A stretch of 64,000 nucleotides of DNA from Agromyces tardus. Its GTDB lineage: Bacteria > Actinomycetota > Actinomycetes > Actinomycetales > Microbacteriaceae. This document shows, piece after piece, positions 9,178 to 17,209 of this stretch; within the stretch, counting starts at the first letter, position 1; each line of letters opens with the position of its first letter. The position numbers and the translations under genes are program-made. The DNA is taken from assembly GCF_003710805.1 (NCBI RefSeq), contig NZ_RHHB01000005.1:62001-126000 (forward strand), in the 5' to 3' direction. The notes below the pieces were generated by a model that was not told the origin of the DNA, did no database searches, and saw only the letters and a list, made by a program, of their open reading frames with translations.

Positions 9178-9513
9178 GTGAGATCCGCACCCACCTGGCT
9201 CCGCTACACACTGCTCCGCGTGCTGCTGTTCGCGGCACCGCTGGCGGTGCTGCTCATCGCCGGAGTCGACCCGTGGATCTCCGTCATCGTCGCGGCCCTG
9301 TTCGGATTCAGCAGCTCACTGGTGTTCCTGCGCGGCATGCGCGAGCGCCTCTCCGAGGAGCTCTACGCCGCCCGCCACCGCGAGCAGCCCGTCGTGCGCG
9401 ACGACGACCTCGCCGAGGATGCCGCGGTCGACGCGGCGGCCGACGCGGCACCCGTCGCCGAGCCCGCACCCGCCGAGCCGTCGCGCGAACGTCAGGCCCC
9501 ACCCGCCGCCTAG
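9178..9513 (+). CDS. DUF4229 domain membrane protein
   Basis: A 111-residue protein with two hydrophobic segments (LRYTLLRVLLFAAPLAVLLI and WISVIVAALFGFSSSLVFL) and an acidic C-terminal tail; it matches the actinobacterial DUF4229 family, which is commonly found beside menA. Function unknown. The start is either ATG at 9175 or GTG at 9178; I prefer GTG because TACACT (9166-9171) then lies 6 nt away, the spacing seen in neighbouring genes. The last 4 nt overlap the 3' end of menA on the other strand. Confidence 0.85.
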   Translation: MRSAPTWLRYTLLRVLLFAAPLAVLLIAGVDPWISVIVAALFGFSSSLVFLRGMRERLSEELYAARHREQPVVRDDDLAEDAAVDAAADAAPVAEPAPAEPSRERQAPPAA

Positions 9514-10583
9514 AGCGCGAACGCCAGCCCCAGCCCCACCCCGTACACGAGTGCCGTCACGCTCGCGAGCTGCAGCGCCGTGATGAGCTCCCGCGGCGTC
9601 CTGCCCCACAGCACGATGACGCAGGCCGGCACCGCGAGGAGCAGCGCGAAGAGCACGAGCCCCGCCGTCGGGTAGAGGAACGACCAGAACACCACGAGCC
9701 CGAACGGCACGAGCATGAAGATGGTGAAGAGGATGCGTCCCGCGAGCGGCCCGACGAGCACGGCGAGCGTGCGCTTCTTCGCGACGCGGTCCTGCTCCAC
9801 GTCGCGCAGGTTGTTCGCCATGAGCACGGCGCACGCGATGAGTCCGACGCCCGCGCCGCCCGTCCACGCCTCGAGGTTCACGTAGAGCGCCTGCACGTAC
9901 GCCGACCCGGCAGTGGCGACGATCCCGAAGAACACGAACACGAACAGCTCGCCGAGGCCGTAGTAGCCGTAGGGGTGCTTGCCGCCCGTGTAGAACCATG
10001 CCGCCACGATCGCGACGGCGCCCACGGCGAGCAGCCACCACTGCCCGGTGACGACGACGAGCGCGAGCCCGGCGAGCGCCGCGATCGCGAAGAACGAGAG
10101 TGCCACGGCGAGCACCTGCTTCGGCGAGGCGGCGCCCGATCCGGTGAGCCGCGCCGGCCCGACCCGGTGCGCGTCGGTGCCGCGCACCCCGTCGGAGTAG
10201 TCGTTCGCGTAGTTCACGCCGATCTGCAGGGCGAGCGACACCACGAGCGCGAGCAGGGCGCGGGCCGGATGCCACGGACCGTCGGCGATCGCGACGACGC
10301 CCGCGCCCGTGCCGAGCGCCACCGGGGCGATCGCGAGCGGCAGGGTGCGCAGTCGCGCCCCGGCGATCCAGTCCGCAGCGGTCGCAGGCCCGCGCACTGC
10401 GGTCGGGCCGGTCGCGGCCTTCGCGGGGTTGCCGGAGCGTCCGCGGGCGGGAGCCTTCGCGGGCTTCGCGGCGGACTTCGCGGCGGGCTTCGCGGCCGGC
10501 TTCGCGGCCGGCTTCGAGGACTGGCCGGAGGCCCGCTCGGGCGCGGGCTGGGGGTTCAAGCGCTGGGGTTTCGGGCGTGCCAC
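9510..10583 (-). CDS. menA: 1,4-dihydroxy-2-naphthoate polyprenyltransferase (MenA)
   Basis: UbiA-superfamily membrane enzyme that attaches the polyprenyl chain to dihydroxynaphthoate. The magnesium-binding motifs NYANDYSDG and NNLRDVEQD are present, and the C-terminal 290 residues show eight or nine membrane segments. The 357 residues include an N-terminal extension of about 65 residues, very rich in Ala, Lys and Pro with repeated AAKPA units, not found in most MenA proteins; a later start (for example near the segment ATAADWIAGARLRTLP) would give a conventional enzyme. The DNA of the extension is a short tandem array, so its length may vary between strains. Confidence 0.94.
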   Translation of the reverse strand: MARPKPQRLNPQPAPERASGQSSKPAAKPAAKPAAKSAAKPAKAPARGRSGNPAKAATGPTAVRGPATAADWIAGARLRTLPLAIAPVALGTGAGVVAIADGPWHPARALLALVVSLALQIGVNYANDYSDGVRGTDAHRVGPARLTGSGAASPKQVLAVALSFFAIAALAGLALVVVTGQWWLLAVGAVAIVAAWFYTGGKHPYGYYGLGELFVFVFFGIVATAGSAYVQALYVNLEAWTGGAGVGLIACAVLMANNLRDVEQDRVAKKRTLAVLVGPLAGRILFTIFMLVPFGLVVFWSFLYPTAGLVLFALLLAVPACVIVLWGRTPRELITALQLASVTALVYGVGLGLAFAL

Positions 10584-10629
10584 GCGACCATGCTAGTCAC
10601 CGTCGCCATGGCCCGGCGCGGCGCACGAG

Positions 10630-11076
10630 TCAGCGCACGTCCTTGACGGCGTCGAGGTAGCGCGCCACGACCTCGAGCTCGTCGACGGAGAACCCGGCGT
10701 GCACCCGGCTCATGCCCACGAGGATGTCGGCGTACGGATCGCCGTCGCCGCCCCGTCCGGCTCCGTCGAGTGCCCCGTCGCGCACCCGCACGACGACGCG
10801 GCGACGGTCGTTCGGATCCGTCGACCGCTCGATGAAACCGCCCTTCTCGAGGCGGTCGAGCACGCGCGTCGTCGTGCTCGTGGGCAGCTGGGTCTGCTGG
10901 CTCACCTCTCCCGCCGTCATCGGCGCACCGTTGCGCGCGATGAAGCCGAATGCCTGCAGGTCGACCACGTTGAGCCCGAGCGAGTGCGCGATGCGCTCAT
11001 TGGACATCACCGACGATGCGATCACGAGCTGCAGCAGCTCCACGATGCGCGCCGTGACTTCGGCCTTGCTTGACAT
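10630..11076 (-). CDS. MarR-family transcriptional regulator
   Basis: A 148-residue winged-helix protein with the MarR core: LQAFGFIARNGAPMTAGEVS, then the recognition-helix region LPTSTTTRVLDRLEKGGFI and the wing DPNDRRRVVVRV. It is divergently placed from an MFS exporter gene 97 bp away, the usual arrangement for a repressor of drug efflux. Palindromes in the shared interval are candidate operators. The ligand is unknown. Confidence 0.9.
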   Translation of the reverse strand: MSSKAEVTARIVELLQLVIASSVMSNERIAHSLGLNVVDLQAFGFIARNGAPMTAGEVSQQTQLPTSTTTRVLDRLEKGGFIERSTDPNDRRRVVVRVRDGALDGAGRGGDGDPYADILVGMSRVHAGFSVDELEVVARYLDAVKDVR

Positions 11077-11106
11077 CCTCGATCCGACTCCCTATTGTTC
11101 CCGTCA

Positions 11107-11139
11107 TGGGATTATCCCACAGTGGAACTATTCCGTTCC
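11107..11139. promoter_or_regulatory. Candidate MarR operators between marR and the MFS gene
   Basis: Two palindromes lie between the divergent genes: TGGGATTATCCCA (11107-11119, 5-bp arms, perfect) and GGAAC-N6-GTTCC (11124-11139), within which GGAACTATTCC is also a palindrome. The stretch is noticeably AT-richer than its surroundings. Assignment to the MarR protein is inference from position. Confidence 0.45.
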
Positions 11140-11173
11140 GGAGACAAGCTCAGCCTACGAAAGGACGACGAGC

Positions 11174-12694
11174 ATGACCAGTGCACCGCGCCGGAACCTC
11201 GCCATCGGCATCCTGCTGTTCGCCTCATTCATGGACCTGCTCGACGTGACGATCGTGCAGGTCGCGCTCCCCTCGATCGGCGCCGACCTCGCGGCATCCG
11301 ACGCCCAGCTCGAATGGATCGTGAGCGGCTACATGCTCGCGTTCGCGATGGGGCTCATCACCGGCGGCCGCCTCGGCGACCTCTCCGGCCGCCGCCGGAT
11401 CTTCCTCGTCGGCATCGCCGGCTTCACGCTCGCGTCCGCCGCCGCTGCCGCCGCGTGGACGGGCGACGTGCTCGTCGTCACGCGCCTCGCGCAAGGGCTC
11501 TTCGCCGCGCTCATGGTGCCGCAACTGCTCGCATCGGTGCAGGCGCTCTACTCGCCCCGCGAGCGAGCCCCGATGTACGGGCTCATCGGCGCCGTCGCCG
11601 GCCTCGCCGCGGTGCTCGGCCCCGTGCTGGGCGGCTGGCTCGTCGACGCCGACCTGTGGGGGCTCGGCTGGCGCAGCGTGTTCCTCATCAACATCCCGGT
11701 GGGCATCGTGATCTTCGCGCTCGCGGCCCGGTTCGTGCCCGAAACCCGCTCGCCGCGACCGATGCGGCTCGACCTGGTGGGCGTCGCGCTGCTCAGCGCC
11801 GTGGTGCTCGCGTTCATGGTGCCGCTCGTCGAAGGGCAGTCGCTCGGCTGGCCGGCGTGGCTGTGGATCCCCGTCGCCGCGGGCGTCGTGCTGCTCACGG
11901 CCTTCATCGCCCACTCGCGCCGGCGCATGCGCCGCGACGGATCGGCCCTGCTCCCGATGCCGCTGTTCGCCGACCGCGGCTTCTCGGCCGGCATCGTGAC
12001 GCAGGCCGCGTTCCAGGGCTCGCTCAACGCCTTCACGCTGCCGTTCATCATCTACCTGCAGGTCGGTCTCGGCTTCGACGCGCTCACCGCGGGCCTCAAC
12101 CTGCTCGCGTTCAGCCTCGGGGCCATGCTCGGCACGGGAGCCGTCATCCCGCTCGTCGCACGGGTGGGCAAGTACCTCGTGACGGCCGGCTGCGTGCTCC
12201 TCGCCGCCGGCGTGCTGTGGGTGTTCGCCGTGCTCGCCGACACCGGAGCCGCGTTCACCGGCTGGGCGGCGGTGTGGCCGATGCTCCTGTCGGGCGTGGG
12301 GCTGGCGCTGCTCGTCATCCCGCTCGTGGATGTCGCGCTCGCGACCGTTCCGGTCGCCGATGCGGGCGCGGCATCCGGCGCCTACAGCACGTTCCAGCAG
12401 CTCGGCGCCGCGGCCGGCGTGGCCGTCTCGACGACCGTGTTCTTCACGATCGTCGGCGACGACTGGAGCCGGGAACACGTGCTCGAGGCGCTCAACGCCT
12501 CAGTGCTCGTCTCGGTCGCCGGGTTCGCGATCGCGGCGCTGGCGAGCCTGCTGCTGCCGAGCCGGGCGCAGGTGCAGGCGCACCTCGAGGAGGCACGGCG
12601 GTTGGCCGAGGCGGATGCCGAAGCCGACGCCGCGGCGGAGGCGGCCGGTCGGCCGGCCGTCATCGCCGGCGCCCCCGCTGCGCCCGAAGCCTGA
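11174..12694 (+). CDS. MFS transporter, DHA2 (EmrB/QacA-like) family
   Basis: Proton-driven multidrug-type exporter of 506 residues with about 14 membrane segments. The first is IGILLFASFMDLLDVTIVQV, followed by the family motif VALPSIGADL and the loop 2-3 motif GRLGDLSGRRRIF. The ATG at 11174 follows AAAGGA by several nucleotides and starts the protein right before the first membrane helix; longer in-frame starts cross the operator region and are rejected. Adjacent MarR gene suggests ligand-induced expression. Its last 313 bp are overlapped on the other strand by the open frame of menE. The C-terminal tail is Ala/Glu-rich. Confidence 0.9.
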   Translation: MTSAPRRNLAIGILLFASFMDLLDVTIVQVALPSIGADLAASDAQLEWIVSGYMLAFAMGLITGGRLGDLSGRRRIFLVGIAGFTLASAAAAAAWTGDVLVVTRLAQGLFAALMVPQLLASVQALYSPRERAPMYGLIGAVAGLAAVLGPVLGGWLVDADLWGLGWRSVFLINIPVGIVIFALAARFVPETRSPRPMRLDLVGVALLSAVVLAFMVPLVEGQSLGWPAWLWIPVAAGVVLLTAFIAHSRRRMRRDGSALLPMPLFADRGFSAGIVTQAAFQGSLNAFTLPFIIYLQVGLGFDALTAGLNLLAFSLGAMLGTGAVIPLVARVGKYLVTAGCVLLAAGVLWVFAVLADTGAAFTGWAAVWPMLLSGVGLALLVIPLVDVALATVPVADAGAASGAYSTFQQLGAAAGVAVSTTVFFTIVGDDWSREHVLEALNASVLVSVAGFAIAALASLLLPSRAQVQAHLEEARRLAEADAEADAAAEAAGRPAVIAGAPAAPEA

Positions 12695-13875
12695 CGGATC
12701 ACGCCCGACGGCAGCAGCGGCAGCTCGTCGACGGGCACGACGAGCACCGGCCGGGCGGCAGGGCCGAGGCCAGCGGCATCCGTCGCCCACGTCACCGACT
12801 CGAGGGCGGATGCCCCGCGCCCGTCCTCGCCCGGGATGACGACGGCGGCGCGCTCGCCCCACTCCGCGTCGGCGACCGCGACGACGACGGCCGCACCGAA
12901 CCCCGGCACCGCGCGGATCGCCCGCTCGACCTCACCGAGCACCACCTTGACGCCGCCCGAGATGATCACGTCGTCGGCGCGGCCGCGCACGCGGAGCAGC
13001 CCGTCGTCGTCGAGTCCGCCGAGGTCGCCCGTGCGATACCAGCGCGTCCCGCGGGCATCGGTCGTGAACGCCGCCGCCGTGCGCTCGGGGTCGCCGAGGT
13101 AGCCCTCGGCGAGCACGGGTCCGGCCAGCTCGATCACGTCGTCGACGGTGCGCACGCGCACCCCGTCGAGCGGACGCCCGTCGTAGACGCATCCGCCCGC
13201 CGTCTCGCTCGAACCGTAGGTGCGCACGATGCGCGCGCCGAGCGCGGCCGCGCGGTCGGCGAGCTCGGGCGACAGGGCCTGGCCGCCGACGAGCACGGCG
13301 TCGTACGACGTGAGCGCCGCCGCGACGAACGCGTCGCGCCCGGCGGCCTCCACGAGCCGTGCGAGCTGCACCGGCACGAGCGACGTGTAGCGCGGCGTGC
13401 GCGCATCGAGGCGAGCGGATGCCGCGGCGAACGCCCCCGCGTCGAAGCCCCCCTCGCCGAGCACGACCGGCTCCGAGCCCGCGACGATGGACCGCACGAG
13501 CACCTGCGCGCCCGCGATGTAGTGCGCCGGAAGTGCGAGGAGCCACCGCCCCGGGCCACCGAGCGCGTCGTGCGTGGCGTCGGCACTCGCGACGAGGGCG
13601 TCGGCCGAGAGCGCGACGCGTTTCGGCCGCGCGGTGGAGCCGCTCGTCTCGACGACGAGGGCGACGGTGTCCTCGACCTCCATGGGTTGGGTAGCCGATG
13701 GAGTCGGCGTATCGAAACCCTCGGCGCGGGTCTCGATACGGCCCTGCGGGCCTACTCGACCGGCGGGGGTGGGGTCGGCGACCGGCCAGACCGCGGGTCC
13801 GCCAGCGAGGGCGGCGCGGAGCGCGGCCGTCACAGCTGAGACGTCGGCGGCGGGAACCCGCACCAGCGGTTTCAT
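12382..13875 (-). CDS. menE: o-Succinylbenzoate-CoA ligase (MenE) with repeat insertion and abnormal C-terminus
   Basis: Adenylate-forming enzyme making o-succinylbenzoyl-CoA. Recognisable are the P-loop VVETSGSTARPKRV, TYGSSETAGGCVYDGRP, the hinge-region motifs YRTGDLGGLDDDG and GRADDVIISGGVKV, and EVERAI. Two anomalies. First, residues about 37-62, just before the P-loop, are translated from a REP element (13690-13767); the frame passes through GTCGAGTAG out of register, so no stop is met. Second, the C-terminal A10 motif reads LPLLPSGVIRQ, without the catalytic Lys expected in PSGK-x-x-R, and no stop follows until 12382, 313 bp inside the MFS gene on the other strand. The natural end would be near 12690. 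The gene is therefore either damaged at its 3' end or ends abnormally. Confidence 0.85.
   Translation of the reverse strand: MKPLVRVPAADVSAVTAALRAALAGGPAVWPVADPTPAGRVGPQGRIETRAEGFDTPTPSATQPMEVEDTVALVVETSGSTARPKRVALSADALVASADATHDALGGPGRWLLALPAHYIAGAQVLVRSIVAGSEPVVLGEGGFDAGAFAAASARLDARTPRYTSLVPVQLARLVEAAGRDAFVAAALTSYDAVLVGGQALSPELADRAAALGARIVRTYGSSETAGGCVYDGRPLDGVRVRTVDDVIELAGPVLAEGYLGDPERTAAAFTTDARGTRWYRTGDLGGLDDDGLLRVRGRADDVIISGGVKVVLGEVERAIRAVPGFGAAVVVAVADAEWGERAAVVIPGEDGRGASALESVTWATDAAGLGPAARPVLVVPVDELPLLPSGVIRQASGAAGAPAMTAGRPAASAAASASASASANRRASSRCACTCARLGSSRLASAAIANPATETSTEALSASSTCSRLQSSPTIVKNTVVETATPAAAPSCWNVL
13690..13767. repeat. REP element 4, inside menE
   Basis: A degenerate forward half (GTAGCCGATGGAGTCGGCGT then ATCGAAACC) faces an intact inverted half (GGTCTCGATAC, core GGCCC-TGC-GGGCC, TACTCGACCGGCGG). 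The element lies wholly inside the menE reading frame and is translated as about 26 extra residues. Confidence 0.85.
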
Positions 13876-13906
13876 CGCCCGGCGCGGATGCCGCGGCATC
13901 CGCCGG

Positions 13907-14860
13907 TCAGAAGTGCCACGGGTAGGGGCCCCAGTCGGGGTCTCGCTTCTCGAGGAACGCGTCGCGCCCCTCGACGGCCTCGTCGGTGCCGTACGCGAGG
14001 CGCGTGGCTTCGCCCGCGAACACCTGCTGGCCGACCATGCCGTCGTCGACCGCATTGAAGGCGAACTTGAGCATGCGGATCGCGGTGGGCGATTTGGTGA
14101 GGATCGTGCGCGCCATCGCGAGGGCCTCGCGCTCGAGCTCGGCGTGCGGCACGACCCGGTTCACGGCGCCCATCTCGTAGGCACGATCCGCGGAGTACTC
14201 CTCGGCGAGGAAGAACACCTCGCGAGCGAACTTCTGTCCGATCTGGCGGGCGAAGTACGCCGAGCCGTAGCCGGCGTCGAAGCTGCCGACGTCGGCATCC
14301 GTCTGCTTGAATCGCCCGTGCTCGCGGCTCGCGATCGTGAGGTCGCAGACGACGTGGAGCGAGTGGCCGCCGCCCGCCGCCCACCCCGGCACGACCGCGA
14401 TGACGACCTTGGGCATGAAGCGGATGAGGCGCTGCACTTCGAGGATGTGGAGGCGCCCGACCGGGGTGCGGCCGCCGTGCTTGCCGTGCGGCCCGATGCC
14501 GCCGTCGACGATCGCCGTCTCGGCGTCGGAGTACTTGTAGCCGTCGCGCCCGCGGATGCGCTGGTCGCCGCCGGAGCAGAACGCCCAGCCGCCGTCCTTC
14601 GGGCTCGGGCCGTTGCCGGTGAGCAGCACGACGCCGACCCGTGGGTCGGTGCGGGCGTCTTCGAGGGCGCGGTACAGCTCGTCGACGGTGTGCGGGCGGA
14701 ATGCGTTGCGCACCTCGGGCCGGTGGAACGCGATGCGCGCGATGCGTCCGTCGGTGGAGTGGTGGTAGGTGATGTCGGTGAAACCGTGCTCACCGGTGAC
14801 CGCGGGTGCCGCATCCACCCACTCAGCGGGATCGAACAGTTCGGAGACCGCAGCTGCCAT
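13907..14860 (-). CDS. menB: 1,4-dihydroxy-2-naphthoyl-CoA synthase (MenB)
   Basis: Crotonase-fold enzyme that closes the naphthalene ring of o-succinylbenzoyl-CoA. The 317-residue protein shows PEVRNAFRPHTVDEL, the oxyanion-hole segments FCSGGDQR and GWAAGGGHSLHVVCDLT, the active-site segment around DADVGSFDAGYGSAY, and the C-terminal GPYPWHF typical of MenB. The ATG at 14860 has TAGGCT (14868-14873) 7 nt upstream, and the linking GGAGGG may also act as ribosome site. It is 31 bp upstream of menE on the same strand and probably cotranscribed with it. Confidence 0.96.
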   Translation of the reverse strand: MAAAVSELFDPAEWVDAAPAVTGEHGFTDITYHHSTDGRIARIAFHRPEVRNAFRPHTVDELYRALEDARTDPRVGVVLLTGNGPSPKDGGWAFCSGGDQRIRGRDGYKYSDAETAIVDGGIGPHGKHGGRTPVGRLHILEVQRLIRFMPKVVIAVVPGWAAGGGHSLHVVCDLTIASREHGRFKQTDADVGSFDAGYGSAYFARQIGQKFAREVFFLAEEYSADRAYEMGAVNRVVPHAELEREALAMARTILTKSPTAIRMLKFAFNAVDDGMVGQQVFAGEATRLAYGTDEAVEGRDAFLEKRDPDWGPYPWHF

Positions 14861-14867
14861 GCCCTCC

Positions 14868-14873
14868 AGCCTA
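14868..14873 (-). promoter_or_regulatory. -10 box of menB
   Basis: TAGGCT, 7 nt upstream of the menB ATG; also part of the divergent interval shared with the lipoprotein gene. Confidence 0.55.
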
Positions 14874-14928
14874 TGTCGTCAGGGACAGCCCCGACGGGGT
14901 CGTGGGCGCCGCCCGCTACGCTCTCGCC

Positions 14929-15597
14929 ATGACGTCTCGCGGGCCCTGCCTCGCCCTCCTCATCGCGGCCGCTGCCGCGCTCACCGCGTGCACCGCGGCC
15001 CCCGGCGCGGCGCCCACGCCGACACCCACCGCCGAGTCGCCCGTCGCCGCCACCGAGGCGCCCGACACGACGACGGAGCCGGCCGGTTCAGGAGCCGATG
15101 CGATCGTGATCGGCCCCCTCGGCATCGAGGTGCTCGACGCCGGGGGCGGGTCGCTGTTCGCGGCCACCTACCACGACACGCTCGACGACGTCGTCGCCGG
15201 GCTGGAGACGGTGCTCGGCGCCGCGCCGGTCGAGGGCACCGACCCCGGCAACATCGAACGCGCGCCGTACGACATCTACACATGGGACGGCCTCCGGCTC
15301 GGCGCCGACCCCGCGCCCGACGTCACGTTCGACGTGCGGGCGACCGGGGACGCGACCGGAGGCGTCGAGGTGCGCACGCCGGAGGGAGTGACGATCGGCA
15401 CCGATACCGGCACGGTGCGCAGGACGTACCCCGACACGTATGAGAGCTACCCCGAGTTCGACATCGCGCGCGGTCCGGCGGTGGTCGTCGACGAGACCCT
15501 CGACCCGCCCCGCACGTTCTCGGTGTTCGTGCTCCTCAACGCCCCGGCGACCGTGGTGACCCGCATCGCCGCGCCGGCCGACAGCCACGGGGTCTGA
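14929..15597 (+). CDS. Putative secreted lipoprotein
   Basis: A 222-residue protein with a lipoprotein signal peptide: positive start, hydrophobic LALLIAAAAALTAC and lipobox LTAC with Cys at residue 22, followed by an Ala/Pro/Thr-rich linker. The rest (about 170 residues) contains VIGPLGIEVLDAGGGSLFAA and beta-rich segments but no family I can name. TACGCT (14917-14922) lies 6 nt before the ATG. It is divergent from menB with 68 bp between starts. Confidence 0.8.
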   Translation: MTSRGPCLALLIAAAAALTACTAAPGAAPTPTPTAESPVAATEAPDTTTEPAGSGADAIVIGPLGIEVLDAGGGSLFAATYHDTLDDVVAGLETVLGAAPVEGTDPGNIERAPYDIYTWDGLRLGADPAPDVTFDVRATGDATGGVEVRTPEGVTIGTDTGTVRRTYPDTYESYPEFDIARGPAVVVDETLDPPRTFSVFVLLNAPATVVTRIAAPADSHGV

Positions 15598-15627
15598 TGC
15601 GGGGCGCGGTGCCCCACGCGCCGCGAC

Positions 15628-15873
15628 TCAGGGGCCGGAGACGGCGCCCGAGCCGTCCAGCAGCGACGCGATGCCGACCCAGAGGAACGAGCCGAGGTAG
15701 AGCGCGCCGATCGTGAGCGGAATGAGCGCGCCGATCACGAGCGCGAGGCCGACGACGGCGATCAGCACGTTCCGCCCGGCGGAGTCGGGCCGCACCTCGT
15801 CGGCTTCGACGCCGAGCGTGTCGAGATCACTGCGCTCGTCGAGATCGCCACGCGTGTCGAGATCGTCGCTCAT
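15628..15873 (-). CDS. Small hypothetical membrane protein
   Basis: An 81-residue protein: a charged N-terminus with repeated Asp-Leu-Asp (DLDTRGDLDERSDLDTLG) and one long or two short membrane segments (NVLIAVVGLALVIGALIPLT, then GALYLGSFLWVGIASLL). No family recognised. It lies tail-to-tail with the lipoprotein gene (30 bp apart). The ATG at 15873 is preceded by a weak GGGGGTG. Confidence 0.65.
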   Translation of the reverse strand: MSDDLDTRGDLDERSDLDTLGVEADEVRPDSAGRNVLIAVVGLALVIGALIPLTIGALYLGSFLWVGIASLLDGSGAVSGP

Positions 15874-16056
15874 CCAGCACCCCCAAGGTCGCCCACGCTA
15901 ACAGACGCGGCTCGGTGCTGCCGCGGCTCTGGTGCAGCCGCTTCGCGATTCGGGAGATCCGGGCGACTCCCCCTCCCCACGCCGACCCATGAGCTCGGAA
16001 CCCCTGCGTTCGGGTCGCGCGCGCCGTCTCGGGGCCGTCGGTGACACGATGGGGTC

Positions 16057-17061
16057 ATGAGCGACAACGCCGTCCCGCCCCTGCACGACCTGCTCGCGAC
16101 CGCCCGGGTCGTGGCGCTGCCGCTGGTCACCCGGTTCCGGGGCCTCGACGTGCGCGAGGCGCTCCTCGTCGAGGGTCCCGAGGGCTGGGCGGAGTTCGCC
16201 CCGTTCGCCGAGTACGACGACCATGAGGCAACTGCCTGGCTCGCGGCCGCGATCGACTTCGGCTGGAACGCGACCCCGGCGCCGCTGCGCGAGCGCGTCC
16301 CGGTCAACGCGACGGTGCCCGCCGTCGACCCCGACGAGGTGCGGGCGGTGCTCGAGCGGTTCCCCGGATGCCGCACGGCCAAGGTGAAGGTCGGGGCATC
16401 CGACCAGACGCTCGCCCAGGATGTCGCGCGGGTGCGCGCCGTGCGCGAGGCGCTCGGCCCCGAGGGACGCGTCCGCGTCGATGCGAACGGCGGCTGGAAC
16501 GTCGACGAGGCGGAGCACGCGATCCACGCGCTCGCCCCGTTCGACCTCGAGTACGTGGAGCAGCCGTGCGCGTCGGTCGAGGAGCTCGCCGAGATCCGCG
16601 TCCGCACGAAGTACATGGGCATCCCGATCGCCGCCGACGAGAGCGTGCGACGGGCCGAGGACCCGCTGGCCGTCGCCGAGGCGGGCGCGGCCGACGTGCT
16701 TGTCGTGAAGGCGGCGCCGCTCGGCGGCATCCGTCGTGCCCTCGAGATCGTGGCGCGTGCCGGCTTGCCGGTGGTCGTGTCGAGTGCGCTCGACACGAGT
16801 GTGGGCCTCGCGATGGGCGCGTACCTCGCGGCATCCGTGCCCGAGCTCGACTACGACTGCGGGCTCGGCACCGCGTCGCTCCTGGCGGCGGATGTCACGC
16901 GCGCGCCGCTGCTGCCCGTCGACGGCGCGATCGACGTGCGCCGGGTCGACCCCGATCCCGCATTGCTCGACCGGTACGCCGCCGACCCCGAGCGCACCGC
17001 CTGGTGGCTCGCTCGCCTCGAGCGCTGCCACGCGTTGCTCGCCGCTCCGCCGGTCGAGTAG
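16057..17061 (+). CDS. menC: o-Succinylbenzoate synthase (MenC)
   Basis: Enolase-superfamily dehydratase converting SHCHC to o-succinylbenzoate. Catalytic features are present: AKVKVG (the KxK base), VDANGGW and VEQPC (metal ligands Asp and Glu), ADES (third acid), and VVKAAPLGG (second Lys). Length 334 aa is normal. The ATG at 16057 is preceded by CACGAT 6 nt away and by GGGG. The C-terminus Ala-Ala-Pro-Pro-Val-Glu and the TAG stop come from REP cluster 5. Confidence 0.95.
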   Translation: MSDNAVPPLHDLLATARVVALPLVTRFRGLDVREALLVEGPEGWAEFAPFAEYDDHEATAWLAAAIDFGWNATPAPLRERVPVNATVPAVDPDEVRAVLERFPGCRTAKVKVGASDQTLAQDVARVRAVREALGPEGRVRVDANGGWNVDEAEHAIHALAPFDLEYVEQPCASVEELAEIRVRTKYMGIPIAADESVRRAEDPLAVAEAGAADVLVVKAAPLGGIRRALEIVARAGLPVVVSSALDTSVGLAMGAYLAASVPELDYDCGLGTASLLAADVTRAPLLPVDGAIDVRRVDPDPALLDRYAADPERTAWWLARLERCHALLAAPPVE

Positions 17062-17154
17062 CGCCGAGCGCAGCACGACGCGCATCGAGACCAGTGTCCG
17101 GGGAGAAGGGCCGAGGTCTCGATACGGTCGCTTCACGACCGACTCGACCGGCGG
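17050..17154. repeat. REP cluster 5 (one diverged forward, one inverted unit)
   Basis: A forward unit with a diverged core, then an inverted unit (GGTCTCGATACGGTCG ... CGACTCGACCGGCGG), between menC and the amylopullulanase gene, which converge. The forward unit provides the menC stop. Confidence 0.85.
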
Positions 17155-17165
17155 CGCATGCGTGA

Positions 17166-17204
17166 GGCCCGGGCGGGGAGGCGCACACCCACCCCACCCG
17201 GGCC
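17166..17204. terminator. Hairpin terminator between menC and the amylopullulanase gene
   Basis: GGCCCGGGCGGGG (17166-17178) pairs with CCCCACCCGGGCC (17192-17204), a 13-bp stem with one mismatch (a wobble pair on the minus-strand RNA). No T-tract on either side. It lies just past the stop of both convergent genes. Confidence 0.6.
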
Positions 17205-17209
17205 CGCTG

